A DNA stretch of 64,000 nucleotides from Mesostigma viride (GCA_009746045.1 RPFO01000165.1:1594046-1658045), one strand, 5' to 3'. Positions 1 through 10,167 are shown, numbered from the stretch's first letter. The notes: generated from the letters alone by a model not told the origin. Translations and numbers: made by a program.

Positions 1-141
1 AGTTTGGTTGACTTGAAGCATATCCCTGGCGAGGAGAACCCTGCTGATGCATTGACCAAGCTGCCACAGAAGGCCCCAGCCCAGTACAATGTACTGAGGA
101 AGCTCATGAATGCTGACTGCCAAGTTGGTCTATCTGTCTAA
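1..141 (+). CDS. 3' end of a Copia pol gene (RNase H C-terminus), partial
   Basis: Frame 1 is open from the first base to a TAA at 139-141 and gives 46 residues. It contains HIPGEENPADALTK, which matches the conserved end of Copia RNase H; the two other elements here have HVAGVDNPADALTK and HVPGVDNPADALTK at the same place. The 5' part lies outside the window. The sequence differs clearly from Copia-A and Copia-B, so this is a third, related element. Its 3' flank was later hit by Copia-A. The family assignment is secure; the state of the rest of the gene is unknown. Confidence 0.85.
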   Translation, partial: SLVDLKHIPGEENPADALTKLPQKAPAQYNVLRKLMNADCQVGLSV

Positions 142-531
142 AAGCTGAGAGCTGGGTGCTTAAGTCTCTGGATATCAGGCTGGGAGCTTGATTGTACATA
201 ATCCTGAGCACACCTTGAGGTGTGAGACATGTTGTCAAGAATCCTGTCTTGAATATGCCCATTATGCTTACCGTGCAGAAATCTATAATACGGGCAATTG
301 TATTCGAGCCCTAATTAACAAATAGATATGCTCGGATAGTACCTAAGTGGGATTTGTCCTACGTGAACGGACACTATGACTATGTGCCAAGTTGTACAAT
401 GGCACTAGGACCATTGGTCACTATCTTCACCAGATTATAGTATTGTGTCATGTGCAGGTCATACCATGCCGTACCGAGTCATGCATGCGCATGCACCATG
501 TTCCAACATACCAGCTGTCGTTATCGACCCA
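142..531. other. 3' flank of the first Copia element, no gene seen
   Basis: Non-coding DNA downstream of the pol stop, probably the 3' untranslated region of that element. No LTR could be delimited because its partner would lie outside the window. The right-hand continuation, after removal of Copia-A, would resume at 10827. Confidence 0.5.
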
Positions 532-536
532 TTGTC
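532..536. repeat. Copia-A target-site duplication (left copy)
   Basis: TTGTC immediately before the LTR; the partner is at 10822-10826. A 5-bp duplication is normal for Copia integrases and fixes the element's borders. Confidence 0.88.
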
Positions 537-1194
537 ATTTGCGCAGCAACTCGTCAGCAGAGCTTGTGAGCTCCTGGTCCTTGCCGGCTGGAATGACCCT
601 AGGCTGCTGGCTAGCAACCTTTATCCTCACACCAGGCCTACGACCCTCGATAGGCTCGCCACTCGTCCTGACGACCAAGGTTCGTGTGTGAAGACGCTCC
701 TTGCCTCGTTGAGCCTCGAGCTATATGCAACCTCGTTCCATCCTTGTTCCTCGGTCATGAGCAACGCTGGGCAACGCTACATTGCCAGAGCCTCGTATCG
801 CTGCCCTGCATCCTTGTTGCAGGCAGCATACAGGAATCTCTGGCTATCCTGTGTATAGGACAGCACAGGACCTGCCACAGTCCTGCATGGACTTACATCC
901 TTGCAGACCTGCTGGCTGGCTACTGGCTTCTACTAGCCACAGGACCGTTGAGCCCTCAGTACACTGTGTCCCAGTCACGTGAGAGTTCAGGCTAAGCCTG
1001 TGCAGGCACGGCCTGCCACGTGTCCTGTCCACTATGCCCTGAGAGTGCACCGCCCTCGCCCACCGGTCGGCAGTACTTCGGGACCTGATATCTTTCTAGT
1101 CCCTTGTCTGTTCTAGGTGGTTGACACGGCGTTGGAAAGGTCTCCTCAACCTGCATCCATGCATCTAGCACATTGGTGCCCCATAATGCTAACT
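537..1194 (-). repeat. Copia-A 3' LTR
   Basis: 658 bp, matching 10168-10821 with only a few substitutions and a 4-bp difference near 1156-1163. In sense it is preceded by a purine-rich stretch (AAACAAGAAAGGGTTGG, about 1195-1211) that serves as a plausible polypurine tract. The same tract precedes the 3' LTR of Copia-B. Confidence 0.92.
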
Positions 1195-1408
1195 CCAACC
1201 CTTTCTTGTTTTGGAGCTTGGACCAGCCTGAGAACCTATCAGCCACTGTCCCCACAAGCCTTCAGACATCTGATCCCTCCCAGAGACCAGACCTGCCTTT
1301 TCTTTTGGAACCTGAGGTGCCTCCAAATATTAGCTAGGCCTGCTCATTGGTTCAAAGGTTGCGCTCTGACCCACATGACACCCCAACCCTTTCTTTGGGA
1401 ACCTGGTT

Positions 1409-3296
1409 TCATGTCCCACGTAGCTCCCACAAAAACCAGCATCTTCATTAAAACAATAACGCCGTTCAAGGCCCTTCATGAAGTACGTTGCCCTAGAGGC
1501 AACCAAGACACGGGTGGGTGGGTGGGGAGCAAAGAAAGAGGCCGACAAAACCAGCCAGAGCGGCTTTTAGTCGCAAAACCTCCCTTATCCCTAGCTAACT
1601 GACGTCATTAAACCCTTATGTTTAGTGGATGCTAGTAAGACGCTAACCGTACAGACCGGGGGTAGAATATCCCGAATCTGCACGGCTAGTATTAAATAAT
1701 GCGTAGGTTGTTCTTTTCAGGGGCACTGCACCTCACGCCCCGTTCCGCCCGGGTATAATCAACCCAAGCGCGGAACGCACATTTTATTTAATTCATTTTT
1801 CAACCATGCACTATATTGCATCTACTAATCACAAAAGCTCTAGCCAAACAGCTACGAGTAAACACTACGACCTATAAGCCGCTCATCCAGCGGCCTCTTG
1901 TTCCCGCATTCACGTATAGAAGAAACTCCGTTCAAAGAACCCCGATTCATGTCCCACGTAGCTCCCACAAAAACCAGCATCTTCATTAAAACAATAAGTG
2001 GAAGCATACATGTGACACTAATTGACATGCCCGGAGGCACGCCGTTCAAGGCCCTTCATGAAGTACGTTGCCCAATCACCCCCGCCCTGGCTTTCCCTTG
2101 AAGCCGCACTCCACCTTGCTCGTTGTCACAAGTGACCGGGAGGCGTGTGCCCGGCGGCTGTGGATGCATGGCCAGGCCCAAAAAGGCCCAGCGCATTTGC
2201 ACTGCGATTGCGCACGGCCAGCCTATCATGACCCCTCTCGGGGCCCCGAGTCGGTACCGCTATGGCCGTCTCCCCATAGACCCGGGGTGCTTCGAGAAAA
2301 AACGTGGACCTAGCCCAGGCCCCGCCAGCCCGGATGCCCGAGGCCACAGCCCCAGGCACCTGGCTGAACGAGAGTCCGTTCAGCCAAGACCGCATTCCCC
2401 CCCGAGGTTTCTATGCGTGGGGAAAAAATTTCTAGCTTAGGCGCTTTTCCCATCGCCGTCCCCAGCCCCAACCACCCCCCCTCGGCGGAAGGCAATTGCA
2501 AAGTTTGCTGGCCAGCAGCAATTTCCGAAGAAAAAGCCGCAGGCCGCGGACCGAGACACGGGTCGCCAGTGCCAGCCATCCGGCTCCAACCCGGGGTGCA
2601 AGCATCCCCAGGTACGGAGCACCAGCTCGCGCACTGGGCCGACCAAGCGACAGTTGAGCACCTGTCACGGCATCCGGCCCACCAAAGACCCCAAGCTGGG
2701 GAAAAGGTGCGGACCGGAGGTAATCATTTTCTTTTCTTTTAGTTAACCGAGCGAGGAACTACGCCTGGCCGGTTAACAACTGGAAGTCTCACCACTGGCC
2801 AAGTGGCCAGTGCAACCAGTGCTTTTGGGATTTTGCTCCGCAGCACCCATAGCTGCGGCTGCCGCCGCAACGACAACGAGCAAAGAAAGAGGCCGACAAA
2901 ACCAGCCAGAGCGGCTTTTAGTCGCAAAACCTCCCTTATCCCTAGCTAACTGACGTCATTAAACCCTTATGTTTAGTGGATGCTAGTAAGACGCTAACCG
3001 TACAGACCGGGGGTAGAATATCCCGAATCTGCACGGCTAGTATTAAATAATGCGTAGGTTGTTCTTTTCAGGGGCACTGCACCTCACGCCCCGTTCCGCC
3101 CGGGTATAATCAACCCAAGCGCGGAACGCACATTTTATTTAATTCATTTTTCAACCATGCACTATATTGCATCTACTAATCACAAAAGCTCTAGCCAAAC
3201 AGCTACGAGTAAACACTACGACCTATAAGCCGCTCATCCAGCGGCCTCTTGTTCCCGCATTCACGTATAGAAGAAACTCCGTTCAAAGAACCCCGA
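1409..3296. repeat. Repeat cluster in the Copia-A 3' UTR with identical 419-bp direct repeats
   Basis: 1527-1945 and 2878-3296 appear identical over 419 bp (start GAGCAAAGAAAG, end AACCCCGA). A second motif, beginning TTCATGTCCCACGTAG, occurs at about 1409-1492 and again at 1946-2072, the latter with about 40 extra bases. Copia-B lacks this DNA at the corresponding place, so it was added to Copia-A. The spacing could fit a small non-autonomous LTR element, but the ends are not TG...CA and no target duplication was found. Tandem duplication is the alternative. Confidence 0.75.
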
Positions 3297-4020
3297 ATAG
3301 ATTAAAGTTAGGTCTTCACTTAGTCAGAGGAGTTTGGATAGAGGAGTCCATGAACGTACTATTGTGAGTTCCTGGTCATCCAGTTATCACAGGCGCCCGT
3401 TCATATGGCGCCCGCCACAGAGCCTCCTTTATCTTTTAAATCCTTCCAAAGACTGAGAGAGCCCTGACAAATGTTAGCCAACACATGGGGAGCCCATGTC
3501 CTCACTGAGGGATAAACTCAGGATTCACACATGCCAGGCTGAGGTCAGCTGGGGAATCGAACCCCACCCCATATCCTCCAGGTTTGGATCAGCTCCTGGA
3601 ACTGAGCATCACAAACAACAAGACATGACGATAACAAGATTATGTTTTATTATAAAGAAGTATAACCCATAGTGAGGCCCCTGGCAACCACGTCCAACAT
3701 GGTCACACAACCAGGGATTTTATTAGCATGCAACAGGTTGGTTACAGAGAATATATACAAATGTACAGCAACCTGTTAGAGCCAACACTTGGGCTGCCCT
3801 TGCAGGGTCCATTCCATGAAGACCCAAGGCCCATTACAAAGTCCTTAAGACTCTTCTGCAGCTCCATGACAGAGCCAGGCGAAATTCTCAGCCAGGGGAG
3901 TGACTCCACCCTGACCCCTGTCCAGCAGAGTGTGTCTGAACTCTGAAGGACCTGCTGTCAGCCACCACGTGGCTGCCCAGCCCACTGGGATGCCTCCCAC
4001 CTAGAGCAAGGCTGTTTGGT
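3297..4020 (-). other. Copia-A 3' UTR proximal part
   Basis: Non-coding region downstream (in sense) of the pol stop. It is homologous to 44079-44760 of Copia-B, for example the shared GGCGCCCGTTC/GAACGGGCGCC segment near 3391-3405. It holds the tRNA-arm-like motif at 3551-3599. Confidence 0.7.
3551..3599 (-). other. tRNA-arm-like structure in the Copia 3' UTR
   Basis: In sense, a CCAGG...CCTGG stem with a 12-nt loop is followed by GGGGTTCGATTCCCC, a perfect T-arm lookalike (4-bp stem, TTCGATT loop). Copia-B keeps the same arrangement at 44467-44511 (GGGGTTCAATTCCCC). A full cloverleaf with paired acceptor stem was not found. The motif may be a structured RNA element or a captured tRNA relic. 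Confidence 0.4.
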
Positions 4021-6384
4021 CTACTCTGGCCCTCCCCCCTTGGAGGCCATGAGCCCACGAAGCAAAGGGTATTGCAGCTCAGCCTTCTCCTCCAGCTTGG
4101 TGAGAGCATCTGCAGGGTTGTCCACGCCAGCCACATGTTCAATGTTAGCTAAGCAAGACATTTCCTTGAGCAACAAATAATCAAGGTCCCTGCTCCTGGC
4201 CAGCTGCCTGTGCACAAACTGCACCATGCCCATGCTGTCAGTTCTTACCAGTGTGTGCATCTGCAACCGACAGGAAGCCACTTGACATAGCTGGTAAAAT
4301 AGCTCCCTCAAGTAAAGAGCAGTATGAAGCCCTTCACAGATTGCCCTGCACTCAGCAATGTCACTGCTGGGAGTTACCCTGTTTTGCAACCGACTGTACC
4401 AGCAGACCAGAGAGGACTGTTCCTGCACCAGGGATATTAATGCTGCTGCACGGCCCCTGACCTCTGTGACCTTCCTACTATCCATAGAACTGTCCACATA
4501 GAGCATCATGTCAAAAGGCCTGTACAAATCCAAAGGACCCAGCATGAGAGGGGGAGACATGCGAACAGCCTCTACCACTCTCTCAGCACCCACCTCAACC
4601 AGTTGGGAATCGGTCAACCGACTCAGTACCAACAGGTCAGGAGCACAAATGCTGGCCAGCCATGCCAACATACCTCGTATTGTTGCACATCTGGCCTGGG
4701 TGATGGGCTCCTGCAAGGCATCTATGATCTGCTGAGGATAATCCTTACCACCCTCCAGCTGGATGGACCATGTACCCTGCTGATGGACCAAGGTCGCCTG
4801 CATTCCACAAAACACCATGGGCTCATTCTCAACCATGTACTGGATCTTACCCAGTTCAAACCGTTTCTGGATCCTGGCCAGAGTCAACTCTTGCCAAGTG
4901 GGATGGCCCAGGAGATGCAGATCATCACCATGCAGGGAGGCAAACGCTGGCAGCCCCTCATAGCTACCCTGAAACAGACAAGGATCAACTGGAGAGACTG
5001 AGAGACCACAGACAGACCTGAGGTACTTCTCCAAGCTCTTCCTCCAGATGATGGGACTCGATCTAAGGCCTTCCACGCCTTTGAGAATCCTCAAATACCT
5101 CGTCTTCAGCTCTGCCCTCCACACTGCAGGCACCTTAACAAAGAAAGGGGGTATTGTGCGCCAAGTATCCTGTGCTTCCTGCTGATCACCCTTAAGAAAA
5201 GCCCTCTTGAAATCTACCAACACAGAGCTATAGGGTATCCCCTTCTGCAGAAAAGACAAGTAAATGCACAACAAAATCCTCCATGTATCATGCAGCATCC
5301 CTGGTGTGTAAAGCTCCTCATCTGCTAACTGTCCAGTGCCATGGTACTCAGTCACAACTGGTCTAACATGTGGCACCTGCACGCCATCTACCTCCTTGAG
5401 CTTGAGGACAAACATCAACCTGAGCAGCTGGTGATCCTCAGGGAGGACATCCACAGGCTCTGCACAGTTGGCAACTATCCACTCATGCCCAGAAGCAACA
5501 AAGCCAAGAGTCCATGCCTTAGCCATCTTGGGGCTTTGCATCATCTCCACTAGCTTGCGCCAAGGTACAGGACTCGTTCCTGGGATCTGGTACCTCTGCA
5601 CACCCAACTCACGTGGGTCAAACGTAGTAGGGAGGATCAGCAGGTCCCCAGCAATGGGCTCCTTTGTATCAGGACCCTCTGCCTCTAGACCCCTCACAGC
5701 CCTTACAGCCACACTAAGACCCTGGGAGTAGCGATATCTCTGCAAGGGAAGGCGGCCCTGCCCTTCTAATGCTAGCTCCTCAGAGGATATCCTCACCCCT
5801 GGTAAGCACAAGAAGTTCTGACCTAGAATGGCAGGCCCCTGATACCCTTCAACCACACTGAACGTGGTGGGCACCCCCAGGATAGGCACACTCACTTCTC
5901 CCAAGATCTTCATGGACACATTCCCAGAGAAATCAGACACAGCTAGGCAGCTAGGGGATGACCACTGCAAGCCTGCAGCATCCTCTACCCTTAGAATGGA
6001 CACCTGTGAGTTGGTATCCACTTCTAGTGCTGGTGCCCCACATGACCCCCATCCCGTGAGCTTAGATACCTTGGGATCACGCTTGCTGTTCTGCAGAGCT
6101 CGAATGATGTCCGCCATAAGCAGCCCCCTGGACTGTGGTGCAGCCCTGGCCACCTCTGGCCTTGTGACAGACGTCTCAGCAGACTCCTGCTCACCCTCAT
6201 CCATCCAGGACAGACCATAATCCAAGCATGGTGGGTTAGCATCTGCTGCCTGGCTCTCATCCTGCTCATCTCCCTCCAAGGGAGGATCAGGGCCGTCTTC
6301 AGGCCAGATTGCAGTTGGCCTTCTCTCCTTGACGTGAGCCCAGGATAGCCTGTACACGTGCTTGGGATTACTCTCCAAAGCCAC
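4021..6384 (-). CDS. Copia-A pol, 3' part: retropepsin-like domain, reverse transcriptase, RNase H
   Basis: 787 residues in one frame. Residues about 121-195 form a retropepsin-like fold: VDTNSQVSI (the active-site triplet would normally be DTG or DSG) and the flap-distal AILGQNFL. RT follows: the first catalytic Asp lies in VDFKRAFLKGD (391), and the HGDD motif at 485-488 replaces the usual YVDD. RNase H covers roughly 620-770, with YVDSSMD, ECRAICEGLHTAL, RTDS and the terminal NPADALTK. A single-nucleotide deletion near 6405 separates this frame from the integrase part (6024-7604); Copia-B has both in one ORF. Placing protease between integrase and RT is not the textbook Copia order. Start at 6384 is only the first Met after the frameshift, not a real start. 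Confidence 0.9.
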   Translation of the reverse strand: MALESNPKHVYRLSWAHVKERRPTAIWPEDGPDPPLEGDEQDESQAADANPPCLDYGLSWMDEGEQESAETSVTRPEVARAAPQSRGLLMADIIRALQNSKRDPKVSKLTGWGSCGAPALEVDTNSQVSILRVEDAAGLQWSSPSCLAVSDFSGNVSMKILGEVSVPILGVPTTFSVVEGYQGPAILGQNFLCLPGVRISSEELALEGQGRLPLQRYRYSQGLSVAVRAVRGLEAEGPDTKEPIAGDLLILPTTFDPRELGVQRYQIPGTSPVPWRKLVEMMQSPKMAKAWTLGFVASGHEWIVANCAEPVDVLPEDHQLLRLMFVLKLKEVDGVQVPHVRPVVTEYHGTGQLADEELYTPGMLHDTWRILLCIYLSFLQKGIPYSSVLVDFKRAFLKGDQQEAQDTWRTIPPFFVKVPAVWRAELKTRYLRILKGVEGLRSSPIIWRKSLEKYLRSVCGLSVSPVDPCLFQGSYEGLPAFASLHGDDLHLLGHPTWQELTLARIQKRFELGKIQYMVENEPMVFCGMQATLVHQQGTWSIQLEGGKDYPQQIIDALQEPITQARCATIRGMLAWLASICAPDLLVLSRLTDSQLVEVGAERVVEAVRMSPPLMLGPLDLYRPFDMMLYVDSSMDSRKVTEVRGRAAALISLVQEQSSLVCWYSRLQNRVTPSSDIAECRAICEGLHTALYLRELFYQLCQVASCRLQMHTLVRTDSMGMVQFVHRQLARSRDLDYLLLKEMSCLANIEHVAGVDNPADALTKLEEKAELQYPLLRGLMASKGGGPE

Positions 6385-7604
6385 CAGACAAGAATGGTTA
6401 GCTTCTCAACATGGGTTACCTGCCCATCTTGCCACTTGCCACGCTTGCCTGGTAATGACGGTTCCTTCCACATCCTGACCCTCAGTCCCACCTGGGGCCT
6501 CAGCATTTTCCAACCCTTGTCCTTACGCCTCAATCTGGAAAACACCCTGTCTGCCTTCTTCAGGCAGGCTGCCACCACGTCCTGTGATAGCATACCAAAC
6601 TGCAATGCCAGGGGAGAGACTGCCACACCATCATAGTAATAGGTTACCCTGTGGTTAAGCTGCTCCTCAATCCCCTTACACCAAGCTGCTTTCTCTAGAG
6701 CTGATGCCACAACAGGCACACTCCTAGCTGCTAGCACCACTGTTTTTACTTCACGTATAGATCTCTCTACAGCTCCCTGCTGCCCATGGCATTCCCTAGG
6801 GACCACTACCAACTTACAAGGAAGCTGGTCAGCCAGCTTGATCAAGCAGTCAAACTGCAAGTCAGCTTGCACCTTGGTGTACACCCCAAAGCCTGGCAAC
6901 AAAGACTGGAGACCCATCAACAGCTGATGCTCCTGCATTCCAGGAAGAATGGTCAGCAACCTATATCTGCTAAACCTATCCACCCCCACCAACAGATACA
7001 TGCCCCTGATGTGTTGGATGTCCACCTGGATATCCCCCCGCTCTCTAGCAGGTTCTCTGGCATGGGACTGTGGGAGGCGAACAGCATTCTCCTGACAGAC
7101 ACAATTCTGAGCAGCTGCACTGCAGGCCTCTAGCAAAGGCTCCTTGCCAATCTTCCAAGCAAACATCTCTGCCTGCTTAGAGTGGCCAAAGATATGGTGT
7201 AGAGTGTTTCCAGCCTGAGCATAGCTCAACCCCCTGTCAGCCTGGCTGCACAGAGAGGAACGTGACAAAGACTGTGTGCTTGGGATAGCACGACCCACCT
7301 GCTGTTCTCTTGCTCCAGGGACCTCCTCCAAGGTAGCTCGGCTCCCAGAGCCAGCCCCGGTTCCCACAGAAGCTGCAGGTCCTTCCAGTCTGGCGGCTTG
7401 ACTCCCAGAGTCAACCCCAACAACTGGAGACCCTGCACCTGCCACAGGCACAGGGAATTCCACTGCTGCAGCAGCGTTATTGCAATCATTGAGTGGAAGC
7501 ACCTCATCATTCCCAACCCCTTGCTGCTGCACAAGAGGGACACCCCCACTATGTACAACTGTTCGTCCCACTAGGGGTGATTGACTATTTACAGGGGACA
7601 ACAT
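6024..7604 (-). CDS. Copia-A pol, 5' part: GAG-pre-integrase zinc region and integrase
   Basis: 526 residues, the last ~130 being out of frame after the deletion near 6405. The first ~120 residues are low-complexity and contain no recognisable protease. Residues about 136-170 carry a His-His-Cys-Cys zinc-binding pattern (HHIFGH...CVC). The DDE core uses D195 (VDIQHIRG), D248 (QADLQ) and E280 (AVERSIREV). The C-terminal part ends in KRGKWQDGQV, homologous to Copia-B. The reading frame continues directly from gag across one TGA codon (7611-7613), so translation probably depends on stop-codon readthrough. Confidence 0.9.
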   Translation of the reverse strand: MLSPVNSQSPLVGRTVVHSGGVPLVQQQGVGNDEVLPLNDCNNAAAAVEFPVPVAGAGSPVVGVDSGSQAARLEGPAASVGTGAGSGSRATLEEVPGAREQQVGRAIPSTQSLSRSSLCSQADRGLSYAQAGNTLHHIFGHSKQAEMFAWKIGKEPLLEACSAAAQNCVCQENAVRLPQSHAREPARERGDIQVDIQHIRGMYLLVGVDRFSRYRLLTILPGMQEHQLLMGLQSLLPGFGVYTKVQADLQFDCLIKLADQLPCKLVVVPRECHGQQGAVERSIREVKTVVLAARSVPVVASALEKAAWCKGIEEQLNHRVTYYYDGVAVSPLALQFGMLSQDVVAACLKKADRVFSRLRRKDKGWKMLRPQVGLRVRMWKEPSLPGKRGKWQDGQVTHVEKLTILVWWLWRVIPSTCTGYPGLTSRREGQLQSGLKTALILPWREMSRMRARQQMLTHHAWIMVCPGWMRVSRSLLRRLSQGQRWPGLHHSPGGCLWRTSFELCRTASVIPRYLSSRDGGHVGHQH

Positions 7605-7607
7605 CTC

Positions 7608-7613
7608 AAGTCA
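7608..7613 (-). promoter_or_regulatory. Candidate gag/pol stop-codon readthrough site (Copia-A)
   Basis: Gag ends ...GGT AAG CCA TGA, followed in the same frame by CTT GAG ATG and the pol sequence. Copia-B has the same arrangement with TGA CTA G. TGA-CT(A/T) contexts favour readthrough in several viral and cellular genes. The site is inferred from frame continuity in both copies, not from any direct evidence of recoding. Confidence 0.6.
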
Positions 7614-8955
7614 TGGCTTACCCACCTGGCCAGAGCCTGCTCCAGCAGACTTGGCCTGGTCTGGGCAGTCACGTCGCCAATGACCCGTCCTGCCACATCC
7701 AAAGCACTTGTCATCCTTCCCAGCAGCAGCCTTCTTCAGGCCACCCTGGTTCTGGCTGCTCTGACTGGCCTGGGTGCCCTGGCCCTGGCTCTTGCCTTGC
7801 CCTTGGCCACCCTTGTTCTGCTGACCACCCTGGTGACCACCAGCCTGCTGCTGACCCTTGCCTTTGGATCCCTGCTGCTGGCCCTTGCCACCCTGGTTAC
7901 CATTCTGCCTGCGCCTGTTAGCCCTCTGACGCCTACTAGGTCTGGTTTCTCCCTGAGCACCCTGCCCAGGGGCGTCACCATGGACCTGATGAGCGGAGGC
8001 TGAAGGGGCACCAGTCACCTGGATTGCCTTGCAAGCAGCATTGTCAGATGGACGGATATTGAAAATAACCTTTTGCAAGGCTGGCCACGTCCCATCTGTC
8101 TGATCAGCAAACATCCTAGCTGCATTTCTCCCATCCACACTCAGCCCCATGCGATCCAGGAAGTAATCTGCCACTGCTCTGTCAGTCAGATTGAAGCCAT
8201 GCTTGGCCCCCTTCTCCCTGATGCGTGTGAGCCGCTGCAGCTCCTCAGCTATTGTGCCCTTGATCTCAAAGGTATCATAGCTGAGCTTATAGTGATTAGT
8301 GAGGTTGAGTACCTTATCAGAAACTCCTGACGTAGGCCCTCTAGGAACTGAGACCAAGTCAGCTTGTCCTTGACAGCTTGCCTAGCCTTGTCCCTCACAC
8401 GCTCACTGAATCCCTATTAGTCGTGGATGTGTGGAATACCTGCACAAGGTTGACAGTGGGATCTACAGAGCATGAAACTAGCTCCATATCCTCCAACCAC
8501 TTGTCTAGCTCTTCCTGTCCCACAGGAGGCTTGAGAGGCTTCTGGCCATTCATCACAGCCACAGCACTCATATGAGGTCTAGTCCCAGGCAAAGCACGAG
8601 GGTCACTGCCAATGACAGCAGCTCCTACAGGTGCTAATGGCGCAGGAACATAGCTGCAGGAACACCAGACGCAGGCACACATGGTCTCTTACCAGGTGCT
8701 TGACGTTCAGCATCATTCTGGCCCTCCCCCGTCAGCACCACGCCGTCGGTTGGCCACCCTGCACGCTCCTCCCCTTGTGCCACCTCTTTCCTCTTCCGGT
8801 TGGATGCCCTCCTGCCATTGACGCCCTCTGCCGTTGGGATTGCCTGTCCCTCTGGCACGACGTTGGCGGGGCCTCCCGTGTCTGCCCTTGCCTCCCACCG
8901 CCATCCCCCGCTCCCGCCCCGCTCCCGCTGCCGCCCCGCGCGTGTTACGAAGCAT
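7611..8955 (-). pseudogene. Copia-A gag, frameshifted
   Basis: Gag by homology to the Copia-B gag. The start ATG at 8955-8953 sits in the same ATAATG context as Copia-B. The capsid-like segment includes NGQKPLKPPVGQEELDKWLEDME and SDKVLNLTNHYKLSYDTFEI. The basic, Gly/Gln-rich tail holds one CCHC zinc knuckle, CFGCGRTGHWRRDC (about 7660-7705). There are at least two 1-2 nt deletions (near 8358 and near 8410) and further breaks in the N-terminal 250 nt. The intact C-terminal ORF is 7611-8357 (248 residues). Confidence 0.85.
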
Positions 8956-9005
8956 TATAGAATACCAGAACACACGCAGATATGGCTGCTGGAACCCACT
9001 CAGGC

Positions 9006-10142
9006 TCACGCACTTACTCCAGACGAGGCCGCCTCCTGGCTTGCACTCGCCTGCCCCTCCTCACGGTCTGGACGCTGCTCAACACCCTCAGCAACCGGTG
9101 TGGCTGCTGCTGCCTCTGCGACAATCTGGAGGTCTGGGTTAAACTCTCCCAGCACGCAGGTCACAGGTCGCCCGTCTGCCTTGCGTTCGACTGGATGTTG
9201 TGTCTCACCTGGGTTGCGATGCCAAGCAAGATCGCGTACCCACCGCTTACCGCCGCCGACAAGCTCGTTCTGCTCGCCTCGGCCGTAACGATCGTACTCG
9301 TGAGTCACCTCACGAGGGATATGCAGATCAGCTCTCTGCCTCTCCTCGTAGGTCTCTGTAGTGCCGTCGCCCTCGTTTATCTGCTGGGCTGAGCGCTTGA
9401 CGGAGCCCTCTGGCTTGTCAGTCCACTCAAAATGGACGTCTTCAGGCGTCTTCTCGACCCCCGTGACAATCTCCACCTCCGGACCCCACGCAGTGGTGGT
9501 TTCCGGCCTCGGTGTATCAAGCCTGGAGTACACTCCGAAAGGCTGCGTGGTAATATAGAACCTGTCTGCGTACCCTCTCGACTCTTGCAAAAGGACAGCA
9601 ACAAGATTCTCAATGGTTTGAGCAAATACCTCCGCCGTGCTCCAAGGATTCACCGCCTCGCGAGCTCGGGCGTTCCGGATTATGTCGGCGTCTGGTACCC
9701 CCTCTCCTAGCACTGCTGTCGCCACCCAGTGGTTGAACAGTCTGGTGCTGCCGAGCGCTGTTGCCACGATCTGGCTAAGCGCCTCCCTGGCTAGGTCGAG
9801 ACCGGCTAGCGTGATATGGGCGCCCTGGTAGGCGACCTCCACACGATTAGCAGTTTCAGCTAGCGCGTCACGAATGCGCACCAACTCTTCCACCGCCACT
9901 CGCCCCGTCTCACCCGGAGAAATCACGACGCGAGCCCGTTGTATAATCGGGTCCGCCGCCGCTGGCCTGCTGCCTCCCCCACTCACCGCCACCCACCCCT
10001 CTTCTGCCAAGTGCCTCGCTACGTAGGCCGCTTGCACGAATGTTGGAGCGTTTGCTTGGTTACGGTAGGGGAAAAACGCTTGCGCGTCTCTCTGCTCGTT
10101 CGCCTCACCAGCACCGTGGCTGCTTGACGATGAACCAGACAT
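9006..10142 (-). CDS. ORF0 of Copia-A: conserved element protein of unknown function
   Basis: 378 residues from ATG 10142-10140 (MSGSSSSSHG...), the first ATG after the 5' LTR and candidate primer site. It is roughly half identical to the Copia-B ORF0 (12092-13244) along its whole length; shared blocks include NAPTFVQAAYVAR versus NASTFVQAAYVAR, SPGETGRV, HWVAT, LLQESRG versus LIQESRG, and RWVR near the end. The centre is predicted mostly helical, with an acidic low-complexity C-terminus (about 340-378) after a Gly/Arg-rich stretch. There is no signal peptide, membrane segment or zinc motif. It is intact although gag and pol in the same copy are broken. It resembles no family I recognise. A second nucleocapsid-like or accessory protein is possible but unsupported. 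Confidence 0.8.
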   Translation of the reverse strand: MSGSSSSSHGAGEANEQRDAQAFFPYRNQANAPTFVQAAYVARHLAEEGWVAVSGGGSRPAAADPIIQRARVVISPGETGRVAVEELVRIRDALAETANRVEVAYQGAHITLAGLDLAREALSQIVATALGSTRLFNHWVATAVLGEGVPDADIIRNARAREAVNPWSTAEVFAQTIENLVAVLLQESRGYADRFYITTQPFGVYSRLDTPRPETTTAWGPEVEIVTGVEKTPEDVHFEWTDKPEGSVKRSAQQINEGDGTTETYEERQRADLHIPREVTHEYDRYGRGEQNELVGGGKRWVRDLAWHRNPGETQHPVERKADGRPVTCVLGEFNPDLQIVAEAAAATPVAEGVEQRPDREEGQASASQEAASSGVSA

Positions 10143-10167
10143 GAAAGCGCTTGGAAGCAATAGTACG

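Noticed and set aside
3551-3599. Complete tRNA gene in the Copia 3' UTR
   Set aside because: T-arm and one further stem are present, but acceptor and D arms do not pair.
7410-7430. VDSGSQ in the Copia-A pol N-terminus as the canonical protease
   Set aside because: There is no downstream ILG motif or retropepsin-like sequence, and Copia-B does not conserve it.
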